From positions 155,834-219,833 of the forward strand of contig NZ_FCOB02000010.1 of assembly GCF_001545075.1 (NCBI RefSeq): 64,000 nucleotides of DNA. Reading direction: 5' to 3'. Both the position numbers and the translations under genes were made by a program. The notes beneath the pieces were generated by a model, which saw only the letters and a program-made list of their open reading frames with translations, had not been told where the DNA came from and made no database searches. The DNA comes from Caballeronia ptereochthonis (GTDB taxonomy: Bacteria > Pseudomonadota > Gammaproteobacteria > Burkholderiales > Burkholderiaceae). Positions 16,729 to 25,381 of this stretch are shown one piece after another; within the stretch, counting starts at the first letter, position 1, and the number at the start of each line of letters is the position of its first letter.

Positions 16729-17487
16729 TCAGGATCGGCTCGTGCGGCTGCCGAACGCGTCGGCGCCCTCCTCGTAATTGCCCGAGGCGAAGCAGAGCGA
16801 CGTCAGCTCGTTCTCGTAGCGAATGCCCTGTTCGACGCTCATCGAGAGCGACGCGCGCACGGCAGCCTTGACCGACTGCGTCGCGATCGGGCTGAACTCG
16901 GCCATCCTTCGGCACAGGGCCATCGCGGTTTCGACGACGGCCGCATCCGCGACCACCATCTCGACCAGACCGATGCTGTGCGCCTCGTTCGCATCGATCG
17001 TGTCGCCCGTCAGCAGGAGGCGCATCGCCTGTCCATAACCGACGAGGCGCGGCAGCATCTGCGAAGCACCGCCGCCGCCCACCCAGCCGCGCACCACCTC
17101 GGGCGCGCCGAACTTTGCGCTCTGCCCCGCGACGCGAACGTCGGCGCCGAGCATCATTTCGAGGCCACCGCCGAGCACCCATCCCTTCAATGCCGCGACG
17201 ACGGGCTTCGTGAAGTCGCGAATCACCATCGCGTAATCGGTCCGGGCGCGAAATTCCCATGCCGTGCGATACGTCTTCAGCGTGTGGAGATCGCTTCCGG
17301 CGCTGAATGCGCGTTCGCCTTCGCCGCGCAGCAACACGGCGCGAATCGCGTCGTCGAGCTCGATGTCCTGCCGGATGCCGACCAGTGTCTGCGTCATTCC
17401 GGGCGTCATCGCGTTCATTTTCTCCGGGCGGTCGATGACGATCTCAGCCACCGCGCCGTGCCGCCGCAACTTCACGTATTCCTGCAT
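16729..17487 (-). CDS. Enoyl-CoA hydratase/isomerase (cluster A)
   Basis: This 252-residue crotonase-fold protein has the CoA/oxyanion motifs FSAGSDL and ALKGWVLGGGLEMML. The first catalytic glutamate position reads APEVVRGWVGGGGA. It is the first gene of cluster A, with a strong AGGAGG ribosome binding site, and its promoter region contains the palindrome ACTTACTAGTAAGT. It is distantly paralogous to 26569-27327 of cluster B. Confidence 0.87.
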   Translation of the reverse strand: MQEYVKLRRHGAVAEIVIDRPEKMNAMTPGMTQTLVGIRQDIELDDAIRAVLLRGEGERAFSAGSDLHTLKTYRTAWEFRARTDYAMVIRDFTKPVVAALKGWVLGGGLEMMLGADVRVAGQSAKFGAPEVVRGWVGGGGASQMLPRLVGYGQAMRLLLTGDTIDANEAHSIGLVEMVVADAAVVETAMALCRRMAEFSPIATQSVKAAVRASLSMSVEQGIRYENELTSLCFASGNYEEGADAFGSRTSRS

Positions 17488-17819
17488 TTCGCCTCCTGTT
17501 TTTCGCCTGCGACCGCAGTCGCGTCCTATTCGAGCTTTCCCTTATACTTACTTACTAGTAAGTAGCTTTTGCAGGACATTAGCACCATAGTCGGAAGTCA
17601 GGCAACGAAATTTTGAGGATGAGACAAATGGCACGCGCGCAGACGTTTGCGGGAAAATCGAAGGCACGATCGACGGACGGGGGTCGTGTAAAATCAGCCG
17701 CGCAAAAGTGCCGGAGCAGGAGCAGTGAGCGCCGCGCACGCCCGTCCGCACTATCCGCATTCGATGCTTCGCCCCGCATGAGGCCAAGTTCCCACTCCGA
17801 TCCTCGCCGAGGTGAAACG
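17488..17819. other. Divergent control region of cluster A and its TetR gene
   Basis: This 332-nt region has no credible gene. An open frame runs upstream of the chosen TetR start but is arginine/serine-rich and lacks family similarity. The region holds the TetR-like operator at 17550-17563 and a TATAAG-like -10 element on the minus strand next to it. Confidence 0.6.
17550..17563. promoter_or_regulatory. Putative TetR operator
   Basis: ACTTACTAGTAAGT is a perfect 14-bp palindrome (16 bp if the flanking T and A are counted), 63 nt upstream of the enoyl-CoA hydratase start and facing the TetR gene. Size and position suit a TetR dimer repressing cluster A. Confidence 0.65.
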
Positions 17820-18473
17820 TTGAGCCAGAACGACAAAACCGACAAAACCAGTTCCGCGCCGAAGAAGTCCGCGATGTACGACAGCATCAAGGACCTGGCC
17901 AAGAGGCTCCTGGTCGCGCACGGCTATCACAAGACGACGTTCGGCGTGATCGCCAAGGAACTGGGCGTCACCACGACCAACATCCACTATCACTTCGGCA
18001 ACAAGAACAGCCTCGTCGAGGAAGTGGTGAAGGATTACGTGGCCGGGGCCATCGCTGGGCAGAAAAAGATCTGGCTCGACGAGACGATGTCGCTTCAGGA
18101 AAAAGTGCAGGCGGAAATCGCGTATAACCGCACTCTTTACCGCAAATACAATCCCGGCGGCCGGACGCGCAAACCGTGGAGCCTGATCGGACGTCTGCGC
18201 CTCGAAGGCGATGTCCTGACCGACGAGGCCCGCGCCGCGCTCGCGGGTTTCACGACCGAAATTCACGGGGCGATCGAAAGCGCCGTCGAACACGCGAGCC
18301 GCAGCGGCGAACTGAAACGCGATACGCCGAAAGAAGACCTGATCTTCCTGCTGACTCATCTGGTCGACAGTCTGTCGGTGTTCGCGCAGGACGCGGGCGG
18401 CTTCGAGCGCGTCGAGCAGTTCATGAACTCGTTCTCCCGCGTGGTGCTGGCGAAGTACACCAATACGAAGTGA
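17820..18473 (+). CDS. TetR-family transcriptional regulator of cluster A
   Basis: The protein has about 217 residues with an N-terminal HTH (AHGYHKTTFGVIAKELGVTTTNIHYHFGNKNSLVEEVV) followed by a helical ligand domain. A TTG start at 17820 (LSQNDKTDKT) is chosen because GAGGTG lies 6 nt upstream and the length then matches the family. The frame stays open further left (to 17613), but that part is low-complexity. It is divergent from cluster A and probably represses it through the palindrome at 17550-17563; the effector may be a pathway CoA ester. Confidence 0.82.
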   Translation: MSQNDKTDKTSSAPKKSAMYDSIKDLAKRLLVAHGYHKTTFGVIAKELGVTTTNIHYHFGNKNSLVEEVVKDYVAGAIAGQKKIWLDETMSLQEKVQAEIAYNRTLYRKYNPGGRTRKPWSLIGRLRLEGDVLTDEARAALAGFTTEIHGAIESAVEHASRSGELKRDTPKEDLIFLLTHLVDSLSVFAQDAGGFERVEQFMNSFSRVVLAKYTNTK

Positions 18474-18546
18474 GCGGGCGCAGTCCCGTTTCACCGTGTA
18501 GCAACAACGCCCGACGATCCGAAAACATCACTGTACTCTGGACAAT

Positions 18547-18558
18547 TAGATCGATCTA
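18547..18558. promoter_or_regulatory. LacI-type operator upstream of cluster B
   Basis: TAGATCGATCTA is a perfect 12-bp palindrome 28 nt before the Gfo/Idh start codon. The identical sequence recurs at 21623-21634 before the TRAP genes, with a LacI-family gene between them. Confidence 0.75.
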
Positions 18559-18586
18559 CTTTATTGTCACCTGACGGAGACAATGT

Positions 18587-19633
18587 ATGAACGAGACCGG
18601 CTTCAACATCGCCGTGGTAGGCGCGGGCATGGCATCCGCGCCGCATCTGGCGAGCCTTCTTGAATTGCGGGATCGCGTGACCGTGCGCCACGTCGTCGCG
18701 CGTTCCGGGGAGCGGGCGGGCGCTTTCGCCCGGCAATTGCCGCACGCGCGCGTGACGCTGGATCTCGCGACCGCGCTCGAAGACGAACACGTCGACGGCG
18801 TGCTGTTGCTGACGCCGCCCAACACGCATCTCGAACTCGGCGCGAAGGTCGCGGCGGCGGGCAAACATCTGCTGGTCGAAAAGCCGATCGATGTCACGAC
18901 TTCCCGCGCGCGCGAGCTCGTCGCGGCATGTGAGCGACGCGGCATCGTCGCAGCGGCGGTGCTGCAGCACCGGACGCGCGAGGCATCGCGCAAGCTGCGG
19001 CAGTTGCTCGACGCGCGCGCGCTCGGCGAAATCCACAGCGCGAGCATCGCCGTCCCCTGGTGGCGCCCGCAGTCCTATTATGACGAACCCGGACGTGGCA
19101 CCCTCGCCCGTGACGGCGGAGGCGTGCTGATGACACAGGCCATCCACACGCTGGACCTGTTTCTGTGGCTAGTCGGCCGCCCGGACGAAGTCTTTTCGTA
19201 CGCGATAACCAGCCGCGCGCACAGCATGGAATGCGAGGACACCGTGGCGGGGACGATGAAATATCGAAGCGGTTGCGTCGCATCGCTGCACGCCAGCACA
19301 GCCATCTTCCCAGGCTTTGCCGAAAGCATCCAGATCAGCGGCAGCAATGGCAGCGCCACGCTCAGCGGCGGCAGGCTTACCGTGCACTACGCGGACGGCT
19401 CCGTGCTCGATGAAGGTGAAACGGCTTCGCTCGGTTCGGGCGCAAACCCGATGGCCTTCTCTCACCACGCGCACCAGGCCGTCATCGCCAATTTCATCGA
19501 CGCCGCCACGCACGGAGCCGAGCCGGTCGCCTCGCTGCGCAGCGCCCTGGACGTCCACCTGTTGATCGACGCGCTGATCGCGTCGTCCGTCAATCGTCAA
19601 CCCATGCCCGTCAACCCAGGTTCGCCATCGTGA
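18587..19633 (+). CDS. Gfo/Idh/MocA-family NAD(P)-dependent oxidoreductase
   Basis: The 348-residue protein has an N-terminal Rossmann fold (NIAVVGAGMASAPHLASLL), the family EKPIDVT motif with its active-site lysine, and a C-terminal alpha/beta substrate domain containing GGGVLMTQAIHTLDLFLW. Relatives oxidise hydroxyls of sugars, inositols or sugar acids. The ATG at 18587 follows GACGGAGACA. It is the first gene of cluster B, just after the LacI operator, and its stop overlaps the next start (GTGA). It suggests that the pathway substrate carries a secondary alcohol. Confidence 0.87.
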   Translation: MNETGFNIAVVGAGMASAPHLASLLELRDRVTVRHVVARSGERAGAFARQLPHARVTLDLATALEDEHVDGVLLLTPPNTHLELGAKVAAAGKHLLVEKPIDVTTSRARELVAACERRGIVAAAVLQHRTREASRKLRQLLDARALGEIHSASIAVPWWRPQSYYDEPGRGTLARDGGGVLMTQAIHTLDLFLWLVGRPDEVFSYAITSRAHSMECEDTVAGTMKYRSGCVASLHASTAIFPGFAESIQISGSNGSATLSGGRLTVHYADGSVLDEGETASLGSGANPMAFSHHAHQAVIANFIDAATHGAEPVASLRSALDVHLLIDALIASSVNRQPMPVNPGSPS

Positions 19634-20445
19634 CTTCCGTATTGAATGCCGCGGTCGCCGGAGACACTCGCCTGTTCGCCATCGTCGGCGATCCGATCGC
19701 GCAAGCGCGTTCGCCGCTGGTTTTCAATGACATCTTCCAGCGCATGAGCGTAAATGCGGTGCTGGTGCCGATGCAGATTCCGGCCGCATCGCTCGACACG
19801 GCGATCGCCGGGCTGAAGACGATCGGCAACCTCGATGGCATCGTCGTCACGGTGCCGCACAAAATATCCATGACCGGTCTCGTCGACCGGCTGCTGCCCA
19901 TCGCGCGCAAAGTGGGCGCCATCAACTGCATGCGCCGCGCCGAATCCGGCGAGTGGATCGGCGAGATGTACGACGGCGAAGGCTTCACGCGCGGACTGCG
20001 CAAACAGGGCCACGAGCCTCGCGGCATGTCGGTGTTCCAGGCCGGCGCCGGCGGAGCCGGAAAGGCGCTGGCGCATGCGCTGGCCAGCGCGAGCGTGAAA
20101 TCGCTGCAATTGATCGACGTGGACCGGGCGAAGCAGGACGCGCTGATCGCGGAGCTCGCGCAGGCCTATCCGGAGCTGAACGTCTCGGCCGGGAGCGCCG
20201 AACCCGAGGGCGTCGATATGGTCGTCAACGCCACGCCCTGCGGCATGGCGGGTGGCGATCCGCTGCCGTTCAACATCGACCGGCTGGACCGTCGTGCGCT
20301 GGTGGCGGACATCATCATGAAGCCGGAACGGACCCCGTTGCTGCGTCAAGCGGAAGAACGCGGCCACCGCATACATCTGGGGCGCCACCTGCTGGAGAAT
20401 CAGGCGGAAATCGTCGCCGAGTTCTTCGGCTTCAAACCGATCTGA
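19630..20445 (+). CDS. Shikimate dehydrogenase-like (AroE-family) oxidoreductase (cluster B)
   Basis: This 271-residue protein is the counterpart of 12750-13607. Visible AroE features are DPIAQARSPLVFN, VVTVPHK with the catalytic lysine, VGAINCM, the Rossmann loop AGAGGAGKALAHAL, NATPCGM, and a C-terminal LENQAEIVAEFFGF helix. The GTG start at 19630 overlaps the Gfo/Idh stop by 4 nt. Its context argues for a catabolic dehydrogenase acting on a hydroxylated acid rather than a second biosynthetic AroE. Confidence 0.85.
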   Translation: MTSVLNAAVAGDTRLFAIVGDPIAQARSPLVFNDIFQRMSVNAVLVPMQIPAASLDTAIAGLKTIGNLDGIVVTVPHKISMTGLVDRLLPIARKVGAINCMRRAESGEWIGEMYDGEGFTRGLRKQGHEPRGMSVFQAGAGGAGKALAHALASASVKSLQLIDVDRAKQDALIAELAQAYPELNVSAGSAEPEGVDMVVNATPCGMAGGDPLPFNIDRLDRRALVADIIMKPERTPLLRQAEERGHRIHLGRHLLENQAEIVAEFFGFKPI

Positions 20446-20509
20446 CCGGAAACGGGGCCTTGCGTCGGATTCGGATACACTCCGGGCATACGACTCATCG
20501 ACCGTTCCA

Positions 20510-21538
20510 ATGACCCGAGGCAAATCAGGTTCTCCCGTCACACTGCTGGATATCGCCAACGATCTTGGCCTGTCCAGAGCAACGGTCTCGCTCGTGCTGC
20601 GCAACAGCCCGCGCATCTCCGAAGCCACGCGGGAGCGCGTGCTGGAAGCCTTCAAGCGCAAAGGCTACGTCTACAACCGCCACGCGGCGGGCATGCGCAG
20701 CAATCAGACGAACACCGTGGGCGTCGTCGTCAACGACATCGCCAACCCTTACTTCAGCATGCTGGTGCGGGCCATCGAGGCCAGCCTCAGCACGCAGGGA
20801 TTCGTCACGCTGCTCGGCAATACCGACGAATCGCTCGAACGGCAAAGCCGCTTTCTCGACACCGTGCGGCAGCACAACATCGACGGCCTCATCGTCTGTC
20901 CGACCGAATCGACCACCGCCGCGCAGATGCGCCAGGTGCTTGCGTGGGGGATTCCGTGCGTGTTCGCATCGCGCTATGTCGCCGGGCTTCAGGCCGATTA
21001 CGTCGGCGTGGACAATCGCCGCGGCATGGCGCTCGCGACCTCGCATCTGATTTCGCTCGGCCATCGACGCATCGCGATGATCGGCGGCATCATGCGCGCC
21101 TCCACCGGCAGCGACCGGGCCGAGGGCTATCGCGAGGCACTGCGCGCCGCGAAGATCAAGCTCGACGAGCGCCTGCTCGTGCCTTCGCCGCTGACGCGTC
21201 ACGACGGCAAGCGCATCATCACCGAACTCCTCAACCTGAAGAATCCGCCGACGGCCGTGGTGTGCGGCAACGACATCGTCGCCTTCGGCGTGATGCTCGG
21301 TCTGCGCGCCCACGGCATCGAGCCCGGCGCCGACTTCGGCGTCGTGGGCTTCGACGACGTACCCGAAGCCGCGCTCTGGGAGCCGCCGCTCACCACGGTC
21401 CAGGTCTTGCAGGACGACATCGGCCGCGCCGCCGCCGACCTGCTACTCAAGCGCATGACGGAGCCGTCGCGCACGCCCACGCGCATCGTCTCCGAGCCCG
21501 TGCTGGTCATACGCAGCACCTGCGGCGCGCGCAAATAA
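20510..21538 (+). CDS. LacI-family transcriptional regulator of cluster B
   Basis: The 342-residue protein has the LacI HTH (LLDIANDLGLSRATVSLVLRNSPRISEATRERV), the hinge region, and a periplasmic-binding-protein-like effector domain starting NTVGVVVNDIANPYFSML. The identical palindromes TAGATCGATCTA upstream of cluster B (18547) and upstream of the TRAP genes (21623) bracket it and fit its binding site. It probably represses the pathway until a sugar-acid-like inducer binds. A terminator follows at 21591. Confidence 0.9.
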   Translation: MTRGKSGSPVTLLDIANDLGLSRATVSLVLRNSPRISEATRERVLEAFKRKGYVYNRHAAGMRSNQTNTVGVVVNDIANPYFSMLVRAIEASLSTQGFVTLLGNTDESLERQSRFLDTVRQHNIDGLIVCPTESTTAAQMRQVLAWGIPCVFASRYVAGLQADYVGVDNRRGMALATSHLISLGHRRIAMIGGIMRASTGSDRAEGYREALRAAKIKLDERLLVPSPLTRHDGKRIITELLNLKNPPTAVVCGNDIVAFGVMLGLRAHGIEPGADFGVVGFDDVPEAALWEPPLTTVQVLQDDIGRAAADLLLKRMTEPSRTPTRIVSEPVLVIRSTCGARK

Positions 21539-21590
21539 CCGTTCAAGCCTCGACGACGGCCGGTTCGGGTTTCCCTTAGCAAAATCCGCT

Positions 21591-21614
21591 TGCGCCGTAT
21601 CGGCGCAGCTTTTA
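21591..21614 (+). terminator. Rho-independent terminator after the LacI gene
   Basis: The TGCGCCG / CGGCGCA stem has a three-base loop and is followed by GCTTTTA. It separates the regulator transcript from the TRAP operon, whose own operator lies 9 nt further on. Confidence 0.65.
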
Positions 21615-21622
21615 CCCTATAG

Positions 21623-21634
21623 TAGATCGATCTA
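21623..21634. promoter_or_regulatory. LacI-type operator upstream of the TRAP operon
   Basis: TAGATCGATCTA is identical to the palindrome at 18547-18558. It lies about 110 nt before the TRAP binding-protein start and directly after the LacI terminator, next to a CTATAG element that may be part of the -10. Confidence 0.75.
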
Positions 21635-21743
21635 ACACGCTTCCGCGGCCTGACGCGGCAGCAGATGCGGCCCGTTCCGGCCGCCTTTCCGTGCACCTTC
21701 GTCGCAGTGCAATATGGGCACAAGAACCATAGGAATCCGATAT

Positions 21744-22730
21744 ATGCGTGACTATCTCCTCTCTCGCCGCAGGATGTTGATGCTCGCCGCTGCTTCCGCG
21801 GCCGCGGGTTGCCTGCCGCGCTTCGCCAGTGCGCAAAGCCAGACGATCCGCATCGGCGATGTCGTGGATCGCCACAATCCGGAAGTCATCACGGAGAACG
21901 TGATGGCCAAACGGCTGAAGGAAACGACTGGCTTCGACGCCAGAGTGTTTCCGGACGGCGTCCTCGGTTCCCATACCCGCATGAACGAGCAGCTGCGCAA
22001 CGGCACGCTCGAGGTCACGGTCACGAACGTGGCGGACCTGGAAGGCTATGACAAGCGCCTGGGCCTGTTCGCCATGCCGTTCGCGTTTCCCGACCGGAAA
22101 TCGCTCTTCGCGGCCCAGGACGGCGCCCTCGGCAAGGCCTACGCCGGCATCCTCGACAATCTCGGCTTCGTGCTGCTGGGCTGGTTCGACTCGGGCTTGC
22201 GCAGCGTCTACAACCGCACCCGTCCCATCCATGAGCCCAACGATCTGAAGGGCCTGAAGATCCGCACGCAGGGCAATCAGATCATGATCGCCACGTTCAA
22301 CCAGCTCGGCGCGCAGGCGACGCCACTGGACACGACCCAGATCTACTCCGCGCTGCAGCAAGGCGTCGTCGACGGCGCCGAGAACTCGGTCACCTTTTTC
22401 GTCCAGCAGCACCATAGCGAGGTGGCGAAGTACTACTCGTACACGAACCACTTCTTCTCGATCGATCCGATGCTGGCCAGCAAGAAGTGGTTCGATGCGC
22501 TCGAGCCCAAGAAGCAGGACGCCGTGAAGGAAGCCGCCGCGCAGGCTCAGCAGCACGAGCGGGATCTGTGGCTGGCCTCGGATGCCAAATATCTGGCTGA
22601 AGCCCAAAAGTCCGGCGTCGCCTTCAACGACGCGAACCTCCCAGCATTCCAGGCAGCGGTCAAGCCGGTCTACTCGAAGTACCGCTCGAACTTCGCCGAG
22701 CTGGCCAGCTACCTGCCGGCTCTCGGATAA
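21744..22730 (+). CDS. TRAP transporter substrate-binding protein (DctP family)
   Basis: The 328-residue periplasmic protein has a signal peptide with an SRRRML motif before LAAASAAAG, possibly exported by Tat. The mature part has DctP features: TITRIG-like start TIRIGDVV, GLKIRTQGNQIMIATFNQLGAQATPL, and the conserved arginine that binds substrate carboxylates. ATG 21744 has AGGA 10 nt upstream; an ATG at 21714 is a weaker alternative. It should capture an organic acid for the DctQM permease encoded next. Confidence 0.9.
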   Translation: MRDYLLSRRRMLMLAAASAAAGCLPRFASAQSQTIRIGDVVDRHNPEVITENVMAKRLKETTGFDARVFPDGVLGSHTRMNEQLRNGTLEVTVTNVADLEGYDKRLGLFAMPFAFPDRKSLFAAQDGALGKAYAGILDNLGFVLLGWFDSGLRSVYNRTRPIHEPNDLKGLKIRTQGNQIMIATFNQLGAQATPLDTTQIYSALQQGVVDGAENSVTFFVQQHHSEVAKYYSYTNHFFSIDPMLASKKWFDALEPKKQDAVKEAAAQAQQHERDLWLASDAKYLAEAQKSGVAFNDANLPAFQAAVKPVYSKYRSNFAELASYLPALG

Positions 22731-22750
22731 CCAGCCACAGGGTCCCCGAC

Positions 22751-23311
22751 ATGAAACCCGAACCGCATTCGCGCGTGCCCCGGGACAGCATCGGCAACGC
22801 TGCGGTGTTTCGCGTGCTCGCGAGCGCCGAAGACATGCTGATCGCGGTCCTGGTTTTTGCGATCTTCTGCGTCGTGCTGGCGGGCATTCTGTCCCGCTTC
22901 GTCTTCCACGTCTCCCTGTCGTGGAACATCGAGGTCAGCGTCACCCTGATGATCTGGATGACCTTCATCGGCATCGCGGTCGGGGTGCGCGACCGGGTCC
23001 ACGTCGCCTTCGAGCTTTTCGAAGACAGGCTGAGCGGCCGCTGGTTTGCGCTGGCGTCCTTCGTCCAGATGCTGTTGATGGGTTTCCTGCTCGTCGCGCT
23101 GGCCTGGGGTGGCTGGCAGTTCATGCAGCTCGGACTCGACCAGATCACGCCGAGCGGCATCCCGCAATGGATCTCGTTCGCCGCCATCCCGGCCGGCAGC
23201 GCGCTAGGGCTGCTGCACCTGGTGGTCCACGCATGGGACGTGGCGGCCGACGCGGGGCTCGACGCCCGGGCGCCGCAGGGCCACGGCCATACCGGGACGA
23301 GGACGCAATGA
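22751..23311 (+). CDS. TRAP transporter small permease (DctQ family)
   Basis: The 186-residue protein has four predicted membrane helices, starting at AEDMLIAVLVFAIFCVVLAGILSRFVF, with the DctQ features WNIEVSVTLMIWMTFIGIAVGVRDRVHVAFE. It bridges the binding protein and the large permease. Its stop overlaps the DctM start (ATGA), so the two are translationally coupled. A histidine- and threonine-rich tail ends the protein. Confidence 0.9.
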   Translation: MKPEPHSRVPRDSIGNAAVFRVLASAEDMLIAVLVFAIFCVVLAGILSRFVFHVSLSWNIEVSVTLMIWMTFIGIAVGVRDRVHVAFELFEDRLSGRWFALASFVQMLLMGFLLVALAWGGWQFMQLGLDQITPSGIPQWISFAAIPAGSALGLLHLVVHAWDVAADAGLDARAPQGHGHTGTRTQ

Positions 23312-24573
23312 TTCTTACCGTCGGACTACTCGCGCTGTTCGTGCTCGTCGGCGCCCCGATCATCGCGTCGCTGGGCGTGGTGGGCACCATCGACGGCCTG
23401 CTCAACGGCCTGCCGCTGACCAACATCGCCCAGGCGATGTACCACGGCGTGGACTCGTTCACGCTGCTCGCCGTACCCCTTTTCATCCTCGCCGGCGAGA
23501 TTCTGTTTCACTCGGGCTCGGCGGGCCGCCTGGTCAATTTCATGAATCTGCTGGTGGGGCGCGTGCCGGGCGGCCTGGGCGTGAGCGCCGTCGCCTCGAC
23601 GATGGTGTTCTCCGGACTCAGCGGTTCGGTCAACGCCGATGCCGCCGCGATCAGTTCAGCCATGCTGCCTTCGATGGAGAAGGCAGGCTACCGCAAGGAA
23701 TGGTCGTCCGCGATCATCGCGGCAGCGGCCGGGACCGGGATCCTGATCCCGCCGTCGATCACCATCATCGTGCTGGCGACCGTCGCGAACATGTCGGTCA
23801 CCAAGTTGTTCCTCGCGGCGACGCTGCCCGCGATCCTGGTCGGCGTGACGAAGATGTTCATCATCATGTACCGGGCGCGCTCGGAGCCGCCGGTGGCGCC
23901 GGTCCACTTCAGCGTGCGCGAGCTGGGCCGGGCCTTCGTGCTCGCCATCCCGGCGCTGGGCGCGCCGATCATCATCCTGGGCGGGATCTTCATGGGCTTC
24001 TTCACGGCGACCGAATCCGCGGCGGCGGCGGTGGCCTACGTGACGATCATCACGCTGCTGCAGCGATCGATCCCCCATCGCGCGTGGATGGGCATCCTGA
24101 TCAAGGCCGGCCGCACCAGTGCGATCGTGCTGTCGCTGGTGGGAGTCGCGCAGATTCTCGGGTACATGCTCGCGTACAACTCGGTGGGCGAGCAGGTGGC
24201 CGATTTCGCGTCGCAACTGACCGGCAACAAGTTCATTTTCACGGTATTCATCGTGGTGGTGTTCTGGCTGCTGGGCGCCCTTCTCGACGGCATTCCCGCG
24301 CTCATCCTGCTGATTCCGCTGTTCCTGCCGATCGCGCAGGACGCCGGCTTCAGCGACATCCACTTCGCGATCCTGGCCATCGCCATCGTCGGCATCTCGC
24401 TCGTGACGCCGCCGATCGGCACGGCCTGTTTCATCGTCACCGGCGTCGCCAACATCAAGATGGTGAATCTGGTACGGCCCATGCTGCCATTCATGGTCAT
24501 CATGTTCGTGACCATCCTGCTGCTGGCTTTCGTGCCGGCGTTCTCCGAATGGCTACCTCATCTCCTGTACTAG
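23308..24573 (+). CDS. TRAP transporter large permease (DctM family)
   Basis: This 421-residue permease has about 12 hydrophobic segments and the DctM motifs SGLSGSVNADAAAISSAMLPSM, GTGILIPPSI and VTPPIGTACFI. It forms the Na+-dependent carboxylate channel with DctQ. The start at 23308 overlaps the DctQ stop. A longer open frame extends to the left in the same register, but it overlaps DctQ in another frame and has no family similarity. Confidence 0.92.
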   Translation: MILTVGLLALFVLVGAPIIASLGVVGTIDGLLNGLPLTNIAQAMYHGVDSFTLLAVPLFILAGEILFHSGSAGRLVNFMNLLVGRVPGGLGVSAVASTMVFSGLSGSVNADAAAISSAMLPSMEKAGYRKEWSSAIIAAAAGTGILIPPSITIIVLATVANMSVTKLFLAATLPAILVGVTKMFIIMYRARSEPPVAPVHFSVRELGRAFVLAIPALGAPIIILGGIFMGFFTATESAAAAVAYVTIITLLQRSIPHRAWMGILIKAGRTSAIVLSLVGVAQILGYMLAYNSVGEQVADFASQLTGNKFIFTVFIVVVFWLLGALLDGIPALILLIPLFLPIAQDAGFSDIHFAILAIAIVGISLVTPPIGTACFIVTGVANIKMVNLVRPMLPFMVIMFVTILLLAFVPAFSEWLPHLLY

Positions 24574-25343
24574 CGCCGCGCCACGGACGGCCGCTGGCGC
24601 TCGTCACGGGCGCGCGCCGCGGCATCGGCGCAAGCATCGCGGCCGAGCTGGCGCAGCGCGGCTTCGACCTCGCATTGATCGACATCGATGAGGACGGTGC
24701 GCGCGAAATGCTGGCTGCCGTGGAATCGCACGGCGCACGCGCGCGCTTCTACCAGCATGATCTGGCCGATGGCGCCGCGCATCGCGCACTGGTCGAACGC
24801 ATCGTCTCGGAAAGCGGCCCGATCGCCTGCCTGGTCAACAACGCGGGCGTGTCCGCCGACCAGCGCGGCGACCTGCTGGAACTCGGCGAACGGTCGTATG
24901 ACCGGGTCGTCGACATCAACATGCGCGGAACGTTCTTTCTCACTCAGGCCGTGGCGCGCCACATGGCCGCGACCGCCAGCGACGACGCGCGCAGCATCGT
25001 CACGGTCTCGTCGGTCAGCGCCGAGCTGGCGTCGACGGAGCGCGGCGAATACTGCATGTCCAAGGCCGGGCTGGGCATGCTCACCAAGCTTTTCGCGCTG
25101 CGCCTCGCACCGCTCTCCATCGGCGTGTTCGAAGTGCGGCCCGGCATCATCCGCACGCCGATGACGGAAGCCGTCTCCGCGCGCTACGACGAACGCATCG
25201 CCGAAGGGATCGTTCCAATGCGGCGCTGGGGCGTTCCGCAGGACGTCGCCTCGGCCGTGGCGGCGCTGGCCTCGGGGCAGATGGCGTTCGCCACGGGCAG
25301 CGTGCTCAACATCGACGGCGCGCTGTCCATTCCGCGCCTGTGA
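24549..25343 (+). CDS. Short-chain dehydrogenase/reductase (cluster B)
   Basis: The 264-residue classical SDR has the TGARRGIG nucleotide motif, LVNNAGVS, a Ser-Tyr-Lys triad (VSSVSAELAS...EYCMSKAG), and the PGIIRTPM loop. It is predicted to interconvert a hydroxyl and a ketone with NAD(P)H. Its start lies 25 nt inside the end of DctM, so expression is probably coupled to the transporter. It has no counterpart in cluster A. Confidence 0.85.
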   Translation: MATSSPVLAPRHGRPLALVTGARRGIGASIAAELAQRGFDLALIDIDEDGAREMLAAVESHGARARFYQHDLADGAAHRALVERIVSESGPIACLVNNAGVSADQRGDLLELGERSYDRVVDINMRGTFFLTQAVARHMAATASDDARSIVTVSSVSAELASTERGEYCMSKAGLGMLTKLFALRLAPLSIGVFEVRPGIIRTPMTEAVSARYDERIAEGIVPMRRWGVPQDVASAVAALASGQMAFATGSVLNIDGALSIPRL

Positions 25344-25381
25344 GCCTCGACGCACTTTCATTCCAATTCATCGATCGCGAC

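Noticed and set aside
17613..17819. N-terminal extension of the TetR protein
   Set aside because: Arg/Ser-rich and unlike TetR proteins. The TTG at 17820 has a good ribosome binding site and gives the usual length.
22582..23307. Long open frame running into DctM from the left
   Set aside because: It overlaps the end of DctP and all of DctQ in another frame and has no similarity to TRAP proteins. The DctM start at 23308 overlaps the DctQ stop as in other TRAP operons.
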